Shown here piece by piece: positions 1 to 6,710 of a stretch of 9,183 nt of DNA. A program made the position numbers and the translations under genes. The first letter of the stretch is position 1; every line of letters starts with the position of its first letter. Source of the stretch: Anaerolineales bacterium UBA1429 (GTDB lineage: Bacteria > Chloroflexota > Anaerolineae > UBA1429); the NCBI GenBank assembly GCA_002329325.1, contig DCTX01000023.1, positions 41,403-50,585 of the forward strand, in the 5' to 3' direction. Under the pieces are notes generated by a model. The model did no database searches. It worked only from the letters and a program-made list of their open reading frames with translations, and was not told the origin of the DNA.

Positions 1-732
1 TACCACGCCTATATCGAGCGCGAAGGGGTGGGGCGGCTGGCCCAGGCCGCGCTGCAGCCCTATCTCAAGAGCCTGCGCCAGTGGGATCGCCTGGCCGCCG
101 ATCGGGTGGACAGGTTCATCGCCATCTCGCGCACCGTCCAGAGCCGCATCCAGAAGGTATACCGGCGCGAGTCCGAGATCCTCTATCCGCCGATCCTGCT
201 GCAGGAGGATATCGCCCCGCAAGAGCCGGAGGACTATTATCTGGTGGTCTCCCGGCTGATCCCCTACAAGCGCATCGATCTGGCAGTGGAGGCCTTTAAC
301 CGGCTGGGGCTGCCGCTGCGCATCATCGGCGAGGGGCGCGATGGTCCCATGCTGCGGGCCATGGCCAAGGGCAACGTGCGCTTTGAGGGGTACGTGGCCG
401 ATGATCAGGCCGTGCGCCAGCAGATGGCGCGCTGCAAGGCGTTCATCTTTCCGGGCGAGGAGGATTTCGGCCTGACGCCCCTGGAGGCCATGTCCACGGG
501 ACGCCCGGTGATCGCCTATGCGGCAGGGGGCGCGCTGGATACGGTGGTCGAGGGGCGCACGGGGCTCTTTTTCCGCGAGCCTACCGTCGAGGCGCTGATG
601 GCCGCCGTGGAGCGCTGCGAGGCGGCCCGCTTTGACGCGCGCGCTCTGCAAGAGCACGCCCGCCAGTTCGGCGTCCCCCGCTTTCAGCGCGAGCTGGATC
701 GCAACCTGCAGGAGGCGTTGAGGCAGGCGTGA
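1..732 (+). CDS. Glycosyltransferase family 4 (GT-B fold), 3' part, N-terminus outside the window
   Basis: The reading frame is open from the first base and ends at TGA 730-732, giving 243 visible residues. It is the C-terminal two thirds of a GT-B glycosyltransferase, a group that moves a sugar from a nucleotide-sugar to an acceptor, usually for exopolysaccharide, O-antigen or glycolipid synthesis at the cytoplasmic face of the membrane. Visible motifs are 'FIAISRTVQSRI' followed by 'YPPI' at the end of the acceptor domain, then 'SRLIPYKRID' at about residues 84-93, which opens the donor domain. The EX7E motif lies in 'EEDFGLTPLE' (Glu at about 154 and 162), followed by 'GRPVIAYAAGGALDTV'. 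These are typical of GT4 mannosyltransferase-like enzymes of the WbaZ/MtfB kind. By family length, roughly 110-140 residues are missing upstream. A GTG at 28 is in frame but is internal, because homology-type sequence starts before it. The sugar and acceptor cannot be read from sequence. No terminator with a T-tract follows; a tandem repeat does. Confidence 0.9.
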   Translation, partial: YHAYIEREGVGRLAQAALQPYLKSLRQWDRLAADRVDRFIAISRTVQSRIQKVYRRESEILYPPILLQEDIAPQEPEDYYLVVSRLIPYKRIDLAVEAFNRLGLPLRIIGEGRDGPMLRAMAKGNVRFEGYVADDQAVRQQMARCKAFIFPGEEDFGLTPLEAMSTGRPVIAYAAGGALDTVVEGRTGLFFREPTVEALMAAVERCEAARFDARALQEHARQFGVPRFQRELDRNLQEALRQA

Positions 733-753
733 TGCTCTATCAAGGATAGATCC

Positions 754-978
754 GGGCCAATCTCGCGCAGAGGGCGCCAGGAACGCAGGGATATCGAGTG
801 TGGCCCGTTGTCCGGATGGGCCGTGCGGCGAGGTATGGGCGCGGGCCAATCTCGCGCAGAGGGCGCCAAGAACGCAGAGGGATCGAGTGTGGCCCGTTGT
901 CCGGATGGGCCGTGCGGCGAGGTATGGGCGCGGGCCAATCTCGCGCAGAGGGCGCCAAGAACGCAGAGAGATCGAGTG
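754..978. repeat. 89-bp tandem repeat, about 2.5 copies, in the gap between convergent genes
   Basis: Copies start at 754, 843 and 932, so the period is exactly 89 bp twice. Copies 1 and 2 differ at only four positions, clustered around 780-794. The third copy stops matching after 978, about 47 bp in. Each unit begins 'GGGCCAATCTCGCGCAGAGG'. Each full unit contains a short dyad (GGCCC at 802-806 with GGGCC at 818-822 in copy 1) and a wider one across the unit junction (TGGCCCG 801-807 with CGGGCCA 842-848). The repeat takes up most of the 313-bp gene-free stretch at 733-1045, between the glycosyltransferase stop and the stop of the opposing gene. The rest (979-1045) shows only a 10-bp palindrome, AAGGGCCCTT, at 985-994. 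Several frames stay open across the repeat because 89 is not a multiple of three and the DNA is GC-rich, but none has a ribosome-binding site or a recognisable product. Function is unknown. It could be a minisatellite-like or dispersed intergenic repeat. Confidence 0.93.
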
Positions 979-1045
979 GCGCGCAAGGGCCCTTCCGGCA
1001 CAGGAGCCACCGAAAGGCTGCTCGCTCAATACCCGAAGCGGCTCG

Positions 1046-2893
1046 CTAGTTCAGCTTTTCCCAGCGTCCGTCGCCATAGAGCACGTGGACGCCTTGAGAG
1101 GGGCTCCAGAGCATCACCCCGCGCTCGTAGGTCTGCACTGACCCAAAGAAACCCCGCTCCTCGGCGGTGGCCCAGCCCAGGCTGGCGCGCACGTTGGGGT
1201 AGGTGCGCCAGACCTTGCCGATGCCGCGCTTGGGCTGGTAGTAGCCCCAAGGGGCCGCGATGCTGGAATCGGTCTCGGCCTCGGCGGTGGTCCAGGTGTC
1301 GTTCATATATCGCCATGTTCCGTTGCTGAACAGCACATAGACGCCCTTGACATCGTGCCGCCAAAAGACCTGCCCACCGACGAAGGGCTGCGCTGCCATC
1401 CAGACCGTCTTCTCCATCTCCAGGGGGCAGCCCATCCCCTGGCGCACGCGGCTATAGCCCTGCCACACACGCCCAAAGCCCAGGCGGGGCGCGATGGAGC
1501 AGCCCGGAGCGGCTGCCGTGGAGGAGGTTGCCCCCGCCGAGGTGGTCGTCGGCGCCGCCGCGCCGCCCTGCACCAGCTTGATGGCGTCATAGCCGACATA
1601 GCGCGTGGCATAGGCCTCGCCCGTGGCGCTGCCCAGGTACACATACTCGTCGGCGCCGCCCTGGAACCGATAGCTGCCCAGACTGACCCACTGCCCCGGG
1701 AAGGCGCTCTGATCCACCGTGCGGCTGTATTGCTGGCCCCTCAGCGCCACCACATAGCGGGCCTGGGTGGTCCCCGAGAAGCGCTCGGGGATATAGACGA
1801 ACACCTCATACTCGCCCGGCGCGGTCACGTGGGGATACCACTTGGCCCAGTTCTGGGCCGTTGTAGCGCTGTTCCAGGACCAGTAGAGATGGTCCTCGTA
1901 GCCCGTCTGGCGGCTGTTCCAGGTATCCTGCGGGCCGCCCCAGACGAACCCCTCGTCCTGGTCGTCCACCACGATGGCGACGGGGCCAGGCGGCGCGGGA
2001 AAGTCGCTGCCGGTCCAGCTGACGATGGCGACGGCGTCTCCCGTCGCCTCAAAGTACTCGACGCGGATCTGGTGGGTGCCCGCGGCCAGGTAGTAGGTGC
2101 CTGCGTGGGTGGCGCGGGTCTGGGGGATCCACTGGTCGATGACGGGCACGCCATCCACCGCGATGCGCACGCCGTCATCCACCGTGGCATAGAACTGGTA
2201 GGTGCCCGCCTGCAGGTACACGTCGCGGGTCCAGCGCACAGAGAACTCGTCCGCCGGCAGAACGCCGGGCATGGGCGAGAGGGTGCCCCAATCAAAGTTG
2301 ACGGCGTTATCCCAGCGTACCACGGGCGTCCCGCTGAGGGTGGCGTTGGCATAGTACTCGCCGCGCCAGCCGCCCGAGGCGGCCGCGCCTGTGGAGGCCG
2401 CCTGCGACCACCAAACCCGAACGGACGCCTTGCCGGTGTATTCAAAGTAGGTCACACGCACCTGATGATAGCCAGGCCCTAGGTATCTGGTGGCAGAGTA
2501 GGTGCGAGGCAGGTGGGCGTGCCACTCCTCGATGATCAACTGATCGTCCACCCAGACTCGCACGCCGTCATCGGCGGTGGCGCAAAAGGTATAGTTGCCG
2601 CCATCAAAGTGGAGGGAGGTGGTCCATTCGACGGAGAACGAATCGGCGTTGACCCCCGGGCCCGGCGCGCCGGTATCCCAATCAAAGTTGATATGGGCAT
2701 CGTCGCGCACCAGGGCGGGCAGGCCGGTGAGGTTCGTGCTGTTGTGATAGACGCCATGCCAAAGGGGCGCGGCTTGGGCCACAGCCGGCGCGGGAAGGGC
2801 TGCCAGGGGCGCCAACAGCAGGAGAGCGCAGCAGAGCGCCTGCAGGGCCGACCGGATGCGCTGTCGCCTCGTGGAACCGGCGGATTTGTCCAT
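1046..2893 (-). CDS. Exported protein: two PA14 domains, golvesin-like domain, two C-terminal 'GFGxVW' repeats
   Basis: A 615-aa protein with an N-terminal signal peptide: basic 'RRQRIR' at 9-14, hydrophobic core at 16-34, and a probable cleavage site after the AVAQA region near residue 40. It is therefore secreted. Two PA14 domains follow at about 43-163 and 174-294, each with the 'DDGVR' signature (109 and 239) and the closing 'G.HQ(V/I)RV.YFE' strand. PA14 domains usually bind glycans. Residues about 306-441 resemble the golvesin/Xly carbohydrate-binding-like domain ('VDDQDEGF', 'RYVGYDAIKLV'). A Thr/Ser/Ala/Pro-rich linker at 442-468 leads to two diverged repeats at about 471-535 and 556-615, both of the form (F/I)GxVW...VR..(L/M)G...V(L)(F/Y).(N/D)G.W. 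No catalytic domain, LPXTG motif or C-terminal membrane anchor is visible. The ATG at 2893 is chosen because it has GAAGGA eight bases upstream and precedes the signal peptide. A longer open frame to 3052 would cross the promoter and bury the signal sequence. Role by inference: binding or adhesion to cell-surface or environmental polysaccharide. Confidence 0.87.
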   Translation of the reverse strand: MDKSAGSTRRQRIRSALQALCCALLLLAPLAALPAPAVAQAAPLWHGVYHNSTNLTGLPALVRDDAHINFDWDTGAPGPGVNADSFSVEWTTSLHFDGGNYTFCATADDGVRVWVDDQLIIEEWHAHLPRTYSATRYLGPGYHQVRVTYFEYTGKASVRVWWSQAASTGAAASGGWRGEYYANATLSGTPVVRWDNAVNFDWGTLSPMPGVLPADEFSVRWTRDVYLQAGTYQFYATVDDGVRIAVDGVPVIDQWIPQTRATHAGTYYLAAGTHQIRVEYFEATGDAVAIVSWTGSDFPAPPGPVAIVVDDQDEGFVWGGPQDTWNSRQTGYEDHLYWSWNSATTAQNWAKWYPHVTAPGEYEVFVYIPERFSGTTQARYVVALRGQQYSRTVDQSAFPGQWVSLGSYRFQGGADEYVYLGSATGEAYATRYVGYDAIKLVQGGAAAPTTTSAGATSSTAAAPGCSIAPRLGFGRVWQGYSRVRQGMGCPLEMEKTVWMAAQPFVGGQVFWRHDVKGVYVLFSNGTWRYMNDTWTTAEAETDSSIAAPWGYYQPKRGIGKVWRTYPNVRASLGWATAEERGFFGSVQTYERGVMLWSPSQGVHVLYGDGRWEKLN

Positions 2894-2937
2894 GCTATCT
2901 TTCCTTCGTGCGCACGCTGATCGGATCGCCTGTGCCA

Positions 2938-2966
2938 AGTATAGCGCGGGCGCGCGCGGCTGGCAA
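2938..2966 (-). promoter_or_regulatory. Sigma-70-type promoter for the exported PA14 protein
   Basis: On the minus strand, -35 TTGCCA (2966-2961) and -10 TATACT (2943-2938) are separated by a GC-rich 17-bp spacer. Both hexamers match consensus at most positions and stand out against the surrounding GC-rich DNA. The predicted start near 2931 leaves a leader of about 37 nt with GAAGGA (2907-2902) in place before the ATG at 2893. The -10 lies inside the longer alternative reading frame, which supports the shorter start. Confidence 0.72.
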
Positions 2967-3069
2967 CGGCGAAGCCTAGCCCTCATAGCATACCAAGTTC
3001 TGCCTCCGGCGCCTACCGGCAGAGCGTGGAAACCGCGTAAAAACGCCGCCAAAACCCAACCCGGAACGT

Positions 3070-3097
3070 TTGATCAATCCTCTCCCGCGAATATGAT
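3070..3097 (+). promoter_or_regulatory. Sigma-70-type promoter for topA
   Basis: TTGATC (3070-3075) and TATGAT (3092-3097) are 16 bp apart on the plus strand, in a locally AT-richer stretch. Transcription would start near 3104, leaving a leader of about 42 nt that contains the AGGGAG ribosome-binding site (3133-3138), seven bases before the topA ATG. With the opposing promoter at 2938-2966, it makes the 252-bp gap a divergent control region. In other bacteria topA promoters respond to supercoiling; nothing visible here proves that. Confidence 0.68.
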
Positions 3098-3145
3098 AGT
3101 AGCAGGCAGCAGGCCCCTGGCTGTCTACACCTAGGGAGACGCCTC

Positions 3146-5479
3146 ATGGCAAAAACGCTGATCATCGTGGAATCCCCCGCCAAGGCCAAGACCATCACCC
3201 GCTATCTGGGGCGGGGGTTTCAAGTCAAGGCCTCGGTCGGGCATGTGCGCGATCTGCCCCCCAAAGAGCTGGGCGTGGACGTGGACAACGGCTTCCGGCC
3301 CACCTACCACCTGACCAAAGGCAAGGGCAAGGTCATCGCCGAGATCAAAGAGGCGGCCCAATCCGCCGAGCAGATCTACCTGGCCACCGACCCGGATCGC
3401 GAGGGCGAGGCCATCGCCTGGCACGTGGCCGAGGCCGCTCGCCTGGACCCCGCGATCACCCGGCGCATCACGTTTCACCAGGTCACCGCCGAGGCCGTGC
3501 GCCATGCCTTGCTCCAGGCCCGCGATCTGGATCGCGACCTGATCGACGCCCAGCAGGCCCGCCGCGTGCTGGACCGGCTGGTGGGCTACAAGATCAGCCC
3601 GCTGCTGAGCCGCGCCATGCGCAAGCGCCTCTCGGCGGGGCGCGTGCAATCCGTGGCCCTGCGCCTGGTGGTGGAGCGAGAGCGGGAGATCCTGGCCTTT
3701 GTGCCCGTCGAGTACTGGTCGCTGGAGGCCGAGCTGCAGCGGCGCGTGGAGGGCAAGGAGGTGTTTCGCGCCCGTTTGATCAAGATCAAGGGCGAGGAGC
3801 CGAACCTGCAACAGCGCCAGGACGTGGATCAGATCCTGGGCGTCCTGGAGGAGGCCGAATATACCGTTAGCGAGGTGCGCCAGAGCCAGCGGCGCCGCAA
3901 TCCCCAGCCCCCCTTTGTCACCAGCACCCTGCAGGCCGCGGCCAGCAACCGCCTGCGGCTCTCGCCGCAGCAGACCATGCGCCTGGCCCAGCAGCTCTAT
4001 GAGGGCATTGACCTGGCGGGCGAGCGGGTGGGGCTGATCACCTACATGCGCACCGACTCGACCCAGGTGGCGCCCGAGGCCCAAGAGGAGGCCCGTGCCT
4101 ATATCCTGGAGCGCTGGGGCGCCGAGTACCTGCCCGCCCGGCCGCCTCGCTACCGCTCGCGGGCGGCCCTGGCCCAGGAGGCCCATGAGGCGATCCGGCC
4201 CACCTCGACCCTGCGCACCCCGGAGCAGATGCGCCCCTACCTCGATGCACGCCAGGCCGCTCTGTACGAGCTGATCTGGCAGCGTTTCGTCGCCAGCCAG
4301 ATGGCCCCCGCCGTGTACGATACCATCCGCGTGGATATCCTCGCCGCACAGGACTATCTCTTCCGGGCCACAGGCCAGCGTTTGGTCTTTGCCGGGCACC
4401 TGGCCGTCTATGGCGCCGACGCTGCCGAGGAGGACGAGGACAAGCAGCAGATGCTGCCCGTGATGGCGGTGGGCGAGGGGCTGGACCTGCTGGGGCTCTA
4501 TCCCGAGCAGCACTTTACCCAGCCGCCGCCGCGCTACACCGAGGCCACCCTCATCAAAGAGCTGGAAGCCAACGGGGTGGGGCGGCCCTCGACCTATGCC
4601 TCCATCATCGGCGTGATCCAGGATCGCGGCTATGTGGAAAAGCAAAAGGGCGCGCTGGCCCCCACAGCCCTGGGCATGGTGGTGTGCGATACCCTGGTCG
4701 AGACCTTTACCGACATCGTGGACGTGGGCTATACCGCTCAGATGGAGGTGCTGCTGGATCAGGTGGCGGCGGGCAAGGTGGATTACCGGCGCATGCTGGA
4801 GGGGTTCTATGGGCCGTTCCAGCGGGAGCTGTCTCGCGCCGAGGGGCTCATGCCCCAGGCGGTGGAGAAGGCCCTGGCCGCCAGCGTGCCCGAGGGGCTG
4901 CAGGAGCGCGTCTGCCCCGAGTGTGGCCGGCCGCTGCAACTGCGCCTGAGCCGCGCCGGGCGCTTCTTGGGGTGCTCCGGCTATCCCGAGTGCCGCTATA
5001 CCCTGGATCTCGACGCCCAGGGGCAGCCCCAGGAGAACCCGACGGTGTACGCCGAAGGGGAGATCTGTGAAAAGTGCGGCGGGCGGATGAAGGTGGTGAC
5101 GCGGGGGCGCAACAGCTTCTTGGGGTGCGAGAATTATCCCCAGTGCCGCAACACCCGCCCCATCCTGAGCGATCGGATCAAGCAGCTCGCCCAGGAGACC
5201 GCCTGCCCCGGCTGTGGCCACAAGCCGCTGGAGGCGAAAAAGGGGCGCTATGGCGAATACCTGCGCTGCCCGGTCTGCGAGCAGAACTACTCCCTGGCCA
5301 AACTGGGGCTCAAGGGCGCCCAGGGGGGCGGCGCAGCCGAGATCGTGGAGATCGCCTGCCCCGAGTGCGGCCAATCGCCGCTGGAGAAGCGGGTGGGCCG
5401 CTATGGGCCCTATTACCACTGCCCGGCGTGCAACAAGAACACGTCGGAGAAGAAACTGGCAGCAAGCTCGCAAGGGTAG
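3146..5479 (+). CDS. topA: DNA topoisomerase I (type IA, omega protein)
   Basis: A 777-aa enzyme that relaxes negatively supercoiled DNA by Mg-dependent single-strand breakage through a 5'-phosphotyrosine. The TOPRIM domain is N-terminal: 'IIVESPAKAKTI' (Glu9) and 'TDPDREGEAIAWH' at 81-93, with D82, D84 and E86 as metal ligands. The catalytic tyrosine is Y300 in 'GLITYMRTDS', with R302 alongside. 'ANGVGRPSTYASII' at 475-488 completes the type IA core. Four zinc fingers follow. Two have CX2C-X16-CX5C spacing (C590/593/610/616 and C641/644/661/667). Two have CX2C-X17-CX2C spacing (C687/690/708/711 and C738/741/759/762), each with a GRYG(E/P)Y motif before the second cysteine pair. These C-terminal fingers bind single-stranded DNA in characterised relatives. 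The total length is normal for a bacterial TopA. The start is fixed by AGGGAG seven bases upstream and the conserved 'AKTLIIVESPAKA' opening. The gene is transcribed alone, divergent from the PA14 protein gene and convergent with rplL. Confidence 0.97.
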   Translation: MAKTLIIVESPAKAKTITRYLGRGFQVKASVGHVRDLPPKELGVDVDNGFRPTYHLTKGKGKVIAEIKEAAQSAEQIYLATDPDREGEAIAWHVAEAARLDPAITRRITFHQVTAEAVRHALLQARDLDRDLIDAQQARRVLDRLVGYKISPLLSRAMRKRLSAGRVQSVALRLVVEREREILAFVPVEYWSLEAELQRRVEGKEVFRARLIKIKGEEPNLQQRQDVDQILGVLEEAEYTVSEVRQSQRRRNPQPPFVTSTLQAAASNRLRLSPQQTMRLAQQLYEGIDLAGERVGLITYMRTDSTQVAPEAQEEARAYILERWGAEYLPARPPRYRSRAALAQEAHEAIRPTSTLRTPEQMRPYLDARQAALYELIWQRFVASQMAPAVYDTIRVDILAAQDYLFRATGQRLVFAGHLAVYGADAAEEDEDKQQMLPVMAVGEGLDLLGLYPEQHFTQPPPRYTEATLIKELEANGVGRPSTYASIIGVIQDRGYVEKQKGALAPTALGMVVCDTLVETFTDIVDVGYTAQMEVLLDQVAAGKVDYRRMLEGFYGPFQRELSRAEGLMPQAVEKALAASVPEGLQERVCPECGRPLQLRLSRAGRFLGCSGYPECRYTLDLDAQGQPQENPTVYAEGEICEKCGGRMKVVTRGRNSFLGCENYPQCRNTRPILSDRIKQLAQETACPGCGHKPLEAKKGRYGEYLRCPVCEQNYSLAKLGLKGAQGGGAAEIVEIACPECGQSPLEKRVGRYGPYYHCPACNKNTSEKKLAASSQG

Positions 5480-5604
5480 GGCGAAACGCTGATGCGGCAT
5501 CGCTGGCTGGGGATCCCTCGATGGCACATGCCGTGGGGCTGCTTCCGGAGCCACGCGTCAGGGTTCGAGGGGATGAGGTCGCGGCGGGGCATGCGCCTGC
5601 CTAC

Positions 5605-5700
5605 GGGGGCGTGGCGCGGGATGGCCCCCCGTCGCCGCGATGGCGGCGAACAGGGTGGGTGGCCACCCTGTAGAGGCAGCCGCAGGCTGCCTCTACAGGG
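5605..5700. terminator. Chain of hairpins between convergent topA and rplL, ending in a perfect 16-bp palindrome
   Basis: Four potential stems follow one another: GGGGGC 5605-5610 with GCCCCC 5624-5629; TCGCCGC 5632-5638 with GCGGCGA 5643-5649 (4-nt loop); CAGGGTGG 5651-5658 with CCACCCTG 5663-5670 (4-nt loop); and a perfect 16-bp stem, arms 5666-5681 and 5685-5700, with loop GCA. The last two share bases 5666-5670 and so compete. The long palindrome begins 15 bases past the rplL stop on the minus strand, so it is placed to end or protect the rplL mRNA, and topA transcripts would meet it from the other side. No T-tract follows on either strand, so it is not a textbook intrinsic terminator. 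It may be a dispersed palindromic repeat instead. The preceding stretch, 5480-5604, shows only an imperfect inverted repeat (5513-5521 with 5565-5574) and no supportable gene. Confidence 0.6.
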
Positions 5701-5715
5701 CTTGGCGTTGCCAGA

Positions 5716-6096
5716 CTACTTGATCTGGACCGTGGCGCCGACCTCTTCGAGGCGGGCCTTGGCGGCCTGAGCGGCATCCTTGTCCACAGCCTTGAGCACG
5801 TCAGAGGGCGTCTCGTCCACGACGGCCTTGGCCTCACGCAGACCCAGAGAGGTGAGCTCGCGCACAACCTTGATCACCTGGATCTTTTGATCGCCCACGC
5901 CGGTGAGCACGACGTCGAACTCGGTCTGCTCTTCCTCTTCCTCGACGGCGGCGGCAGCGACGGCGGGGCCGGCGGCAGCCATGGCCATGGGCACGGCAGC
6001 GCTCACACCGAACTTGGTCTCGAGAGCCTTGACCAGGTCGGCCAGCTCGAGCACGGTCATGTTACCGATGGCTTCAATCAGTTCTTCTTGCGTCAT
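5716..6096 (-). CDS. rplL: 50S ribosomal protein L7/L12
   Basis: A 126-aa stalk protein, present in several copies per ribosome, that recruits and activates translational GTPases (EF-Tu, EF-G, IF2, RF3). The three expected parts are visible: an N-terminal dimerisation and L10-binding helix pair at about 1-33 ('LIEAIGNMTVLELADLVKAL'), an Ala/Pro hinge at about 34-50, and after an acidic stretch (VEEEEEQTEF, 51-60) the globular domain with 'KIQVIKVVRELTSLGLREAK' at 71-90, the factor-binding helix region. The ATG at 6096 is preferred over an in-frame ATG at 6111 because GGGAGG lies seven to eight bases before it and family members begin close to this point. It is the last gene of the cluster, 57 bp after rplJ, with no promoter seen in that gap. 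It is probably co-transcribed with rplJ and translated more strongly, since four to six copies are needed per L10. The usual rpoB neighbour is absent downstream. Confidence 0.97.
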   Translation of the reverse strand: MTQEELIEAIGNMTVLELADLVKALETKFGVSAAVPMAMAAAGPAVAAAAVEEEEEQTEFDVVLTGVGDQKIQVIKVVRELTSLGLREAKAVVDETPSDVLKAVDKDAAQAAKARLEEVGATVQIK

Positions 6097-6153
6097 TTGG
6101 GGACCTCCCATGATGTTGAACGGCGAATCAAATGCGAGATGGTAGGCAGCAGA

Positions 6154-6690
6154 TCAGGCCTCGGAGCCTTCGAGCTGCTGCACGCGGGCGTTCACCACAT
6201 TGATGACGCCACGCAGGACGGACGAGAGCACGCCAACCAGGCCGCTGATAGGCGCCTGGACGCCGCCCAACACGCGCGCGATGAGCACTTCGCGTGAGGG
6301 CAGCTCGGTCAGAGCTTGCACCTGTTGCGCGTCCACAAGCCGACCGCCGACGATGCCGCCGACGATCCGCACGCGCTCCTGGCTCGTCCGCACAAAGTCG
6401 GTCATGACTTTGGCGGCCTGAGCGATGTCGTCATAGGCGAACGTGACCAAGCAAGGCCCCGTCATCACCTCAGGATCGTAGGGCAGGCCGCTCTCTTCCA
6501 GCGCCCTACGGATCAAGGTGTTCTTGACCACGACGACCTCTGCCCCGGCGTTTTGGGCCAGGCGACGGAGCTGCGTCAGTTGGCCGACGCTCACGCCGCC
6601 GTAGCGCGCCCAGATGGCGACCTGTGCGCGGCCCAGCCTGTCTCCGTACTCCTGGATGAGCTGGGCTTTCTGTTCTCTGTTTAGTGCCAA
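6154..6690 (-). CDS. rplJ: 50S ribosomal protein L10, TTG start
   Basis: A 178-aa protein that anchors the L7/L12 dimers to 23S rRNA next to L11. Visible family features are the N-terminal RNA-binding region, with 'NREQKAQLIQEYGDRL' at 4-19 and 'AEVVVVKNTLIRRAL' at 50-64, the 'GGIVGGRLVDAQQV' turn at 111-124, 'LTELPSREVLIARVLGG' at 127-143, and a C-terminal helix (about 158-174, 'GVINVVNARVQQL') that holds the L7/L12 N-termini. The start codon is TTG at 6690-6688. The only ATG just upstream is followed at once by TAA, and the next internal ATG would remove most of the RNA-binding domain. A very strong Shine-Dalgarno, GGAGGTGA, sits upstream with a nine-base gap from GGAGG to the start, which probably makes up for the weak start codon. 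Expression is probably controlled by the leader hairpins at 6711-6778. The gene ends 57 bp before rplL. Confidence 0.97.
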   Translation of the reverse strand: MALNREQKAQLIQEYGDRLGRAQVAIWARYGGVSVGQLTQLRRLAQNAGAEVVVVKNTLIRRALEESGLPYDPEVMTGPCLVTFAYDDIAQAAKVMTDFVRTSQERVRIVGGIVGGRLVDAQQVQALTELPSREVLIARVLGGVQAPISGLVGVLSSVLRGVINVVNARVQQLEGSEA

Positions 6691-6695
6691 GGTAT

Positions 6696-6707
6696 CTCAC
6701 CTCCCTT
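6696..6707 (-). promoter_or_regulatory. Strong ribosome-binding site that fixes the TTG start of rplJ
   Basis: Reading on the minus strand, AAGGGAGGTGAG contains GGAGGTGA, an eight-base unbroken match to the anti-Shine-Dalgarno sequence. The GGAGG core is nine bases from the TTG at 6690. It is the strongest such site in the window. It lies directly after the T-tract of the leader terminator, so it is transcribed only when the terminator is bypassed. Confidence 0.85.
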
Positions 6708-6710
6708 ACA

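Noticed and set aside
754..978. Possible CRISPR array
   Set aside because: The period is exactly 89 bp and the whole unit repeats, with no unique spacers between short repeats and no cas genes nearby.
985..994. Palindrome AAGGGCCCTT as a terminator of the glycosyltransferase gene
   Set aside because: It has no loop, no T-tract, and lies about 250 bases after the stop codon; a 10-bp palindrome is not strong evidence.
684..1329. Several overlapping open frames on both strands through the 89-bp repeats
   Set aside because: The peptides are repeat-derived (for example recurring 'SRAEGAKNAE'), have no ribosome-binding sites, and run into or antisense to real genes.
1355..2482. A 375-codon plus-strand frame opposite the PA14 protein
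   Set aside because: Composition is biased (Gly, Ala, Arg, His) with no family features, and it is antisense to a gene with clear domains, signal peptide, promoter and ribosome-binding site.
2894..3052. N-terminal extension of the PA14 protein to an ATG at 3052
   Set aside because: It would add 53 Arg/Ala-rich residues before a clear signal peptide and run across the TTGCCA-N17-TATACT promoter. The ATG at 2893 has its own ribosome-binding site.
3131..5554. An 807-codon open frame on the minus strand, antisense to topA
   Set aside because: It mirrors the topA codons in a GC-rich gene. The product is low-complexity Gly/Leu/His/Gln-rich sequence with no recognisable domain, while topA in the opposite strand is fully convincing.
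5548..5580. GGTTCGAGG resembling a tRNA T-loop
   Set aside because: The flanking bases do not form a T-arm stem, and no acceptor or anticodon arm is present.
5492..5770. A 92-codon plus-strand frame after topA
   Set aside because: It runs through the hairpin chain into rplL antisense sequence, has no good ribosome-binding site, and its Trp/Arg-rich product resembles no family.
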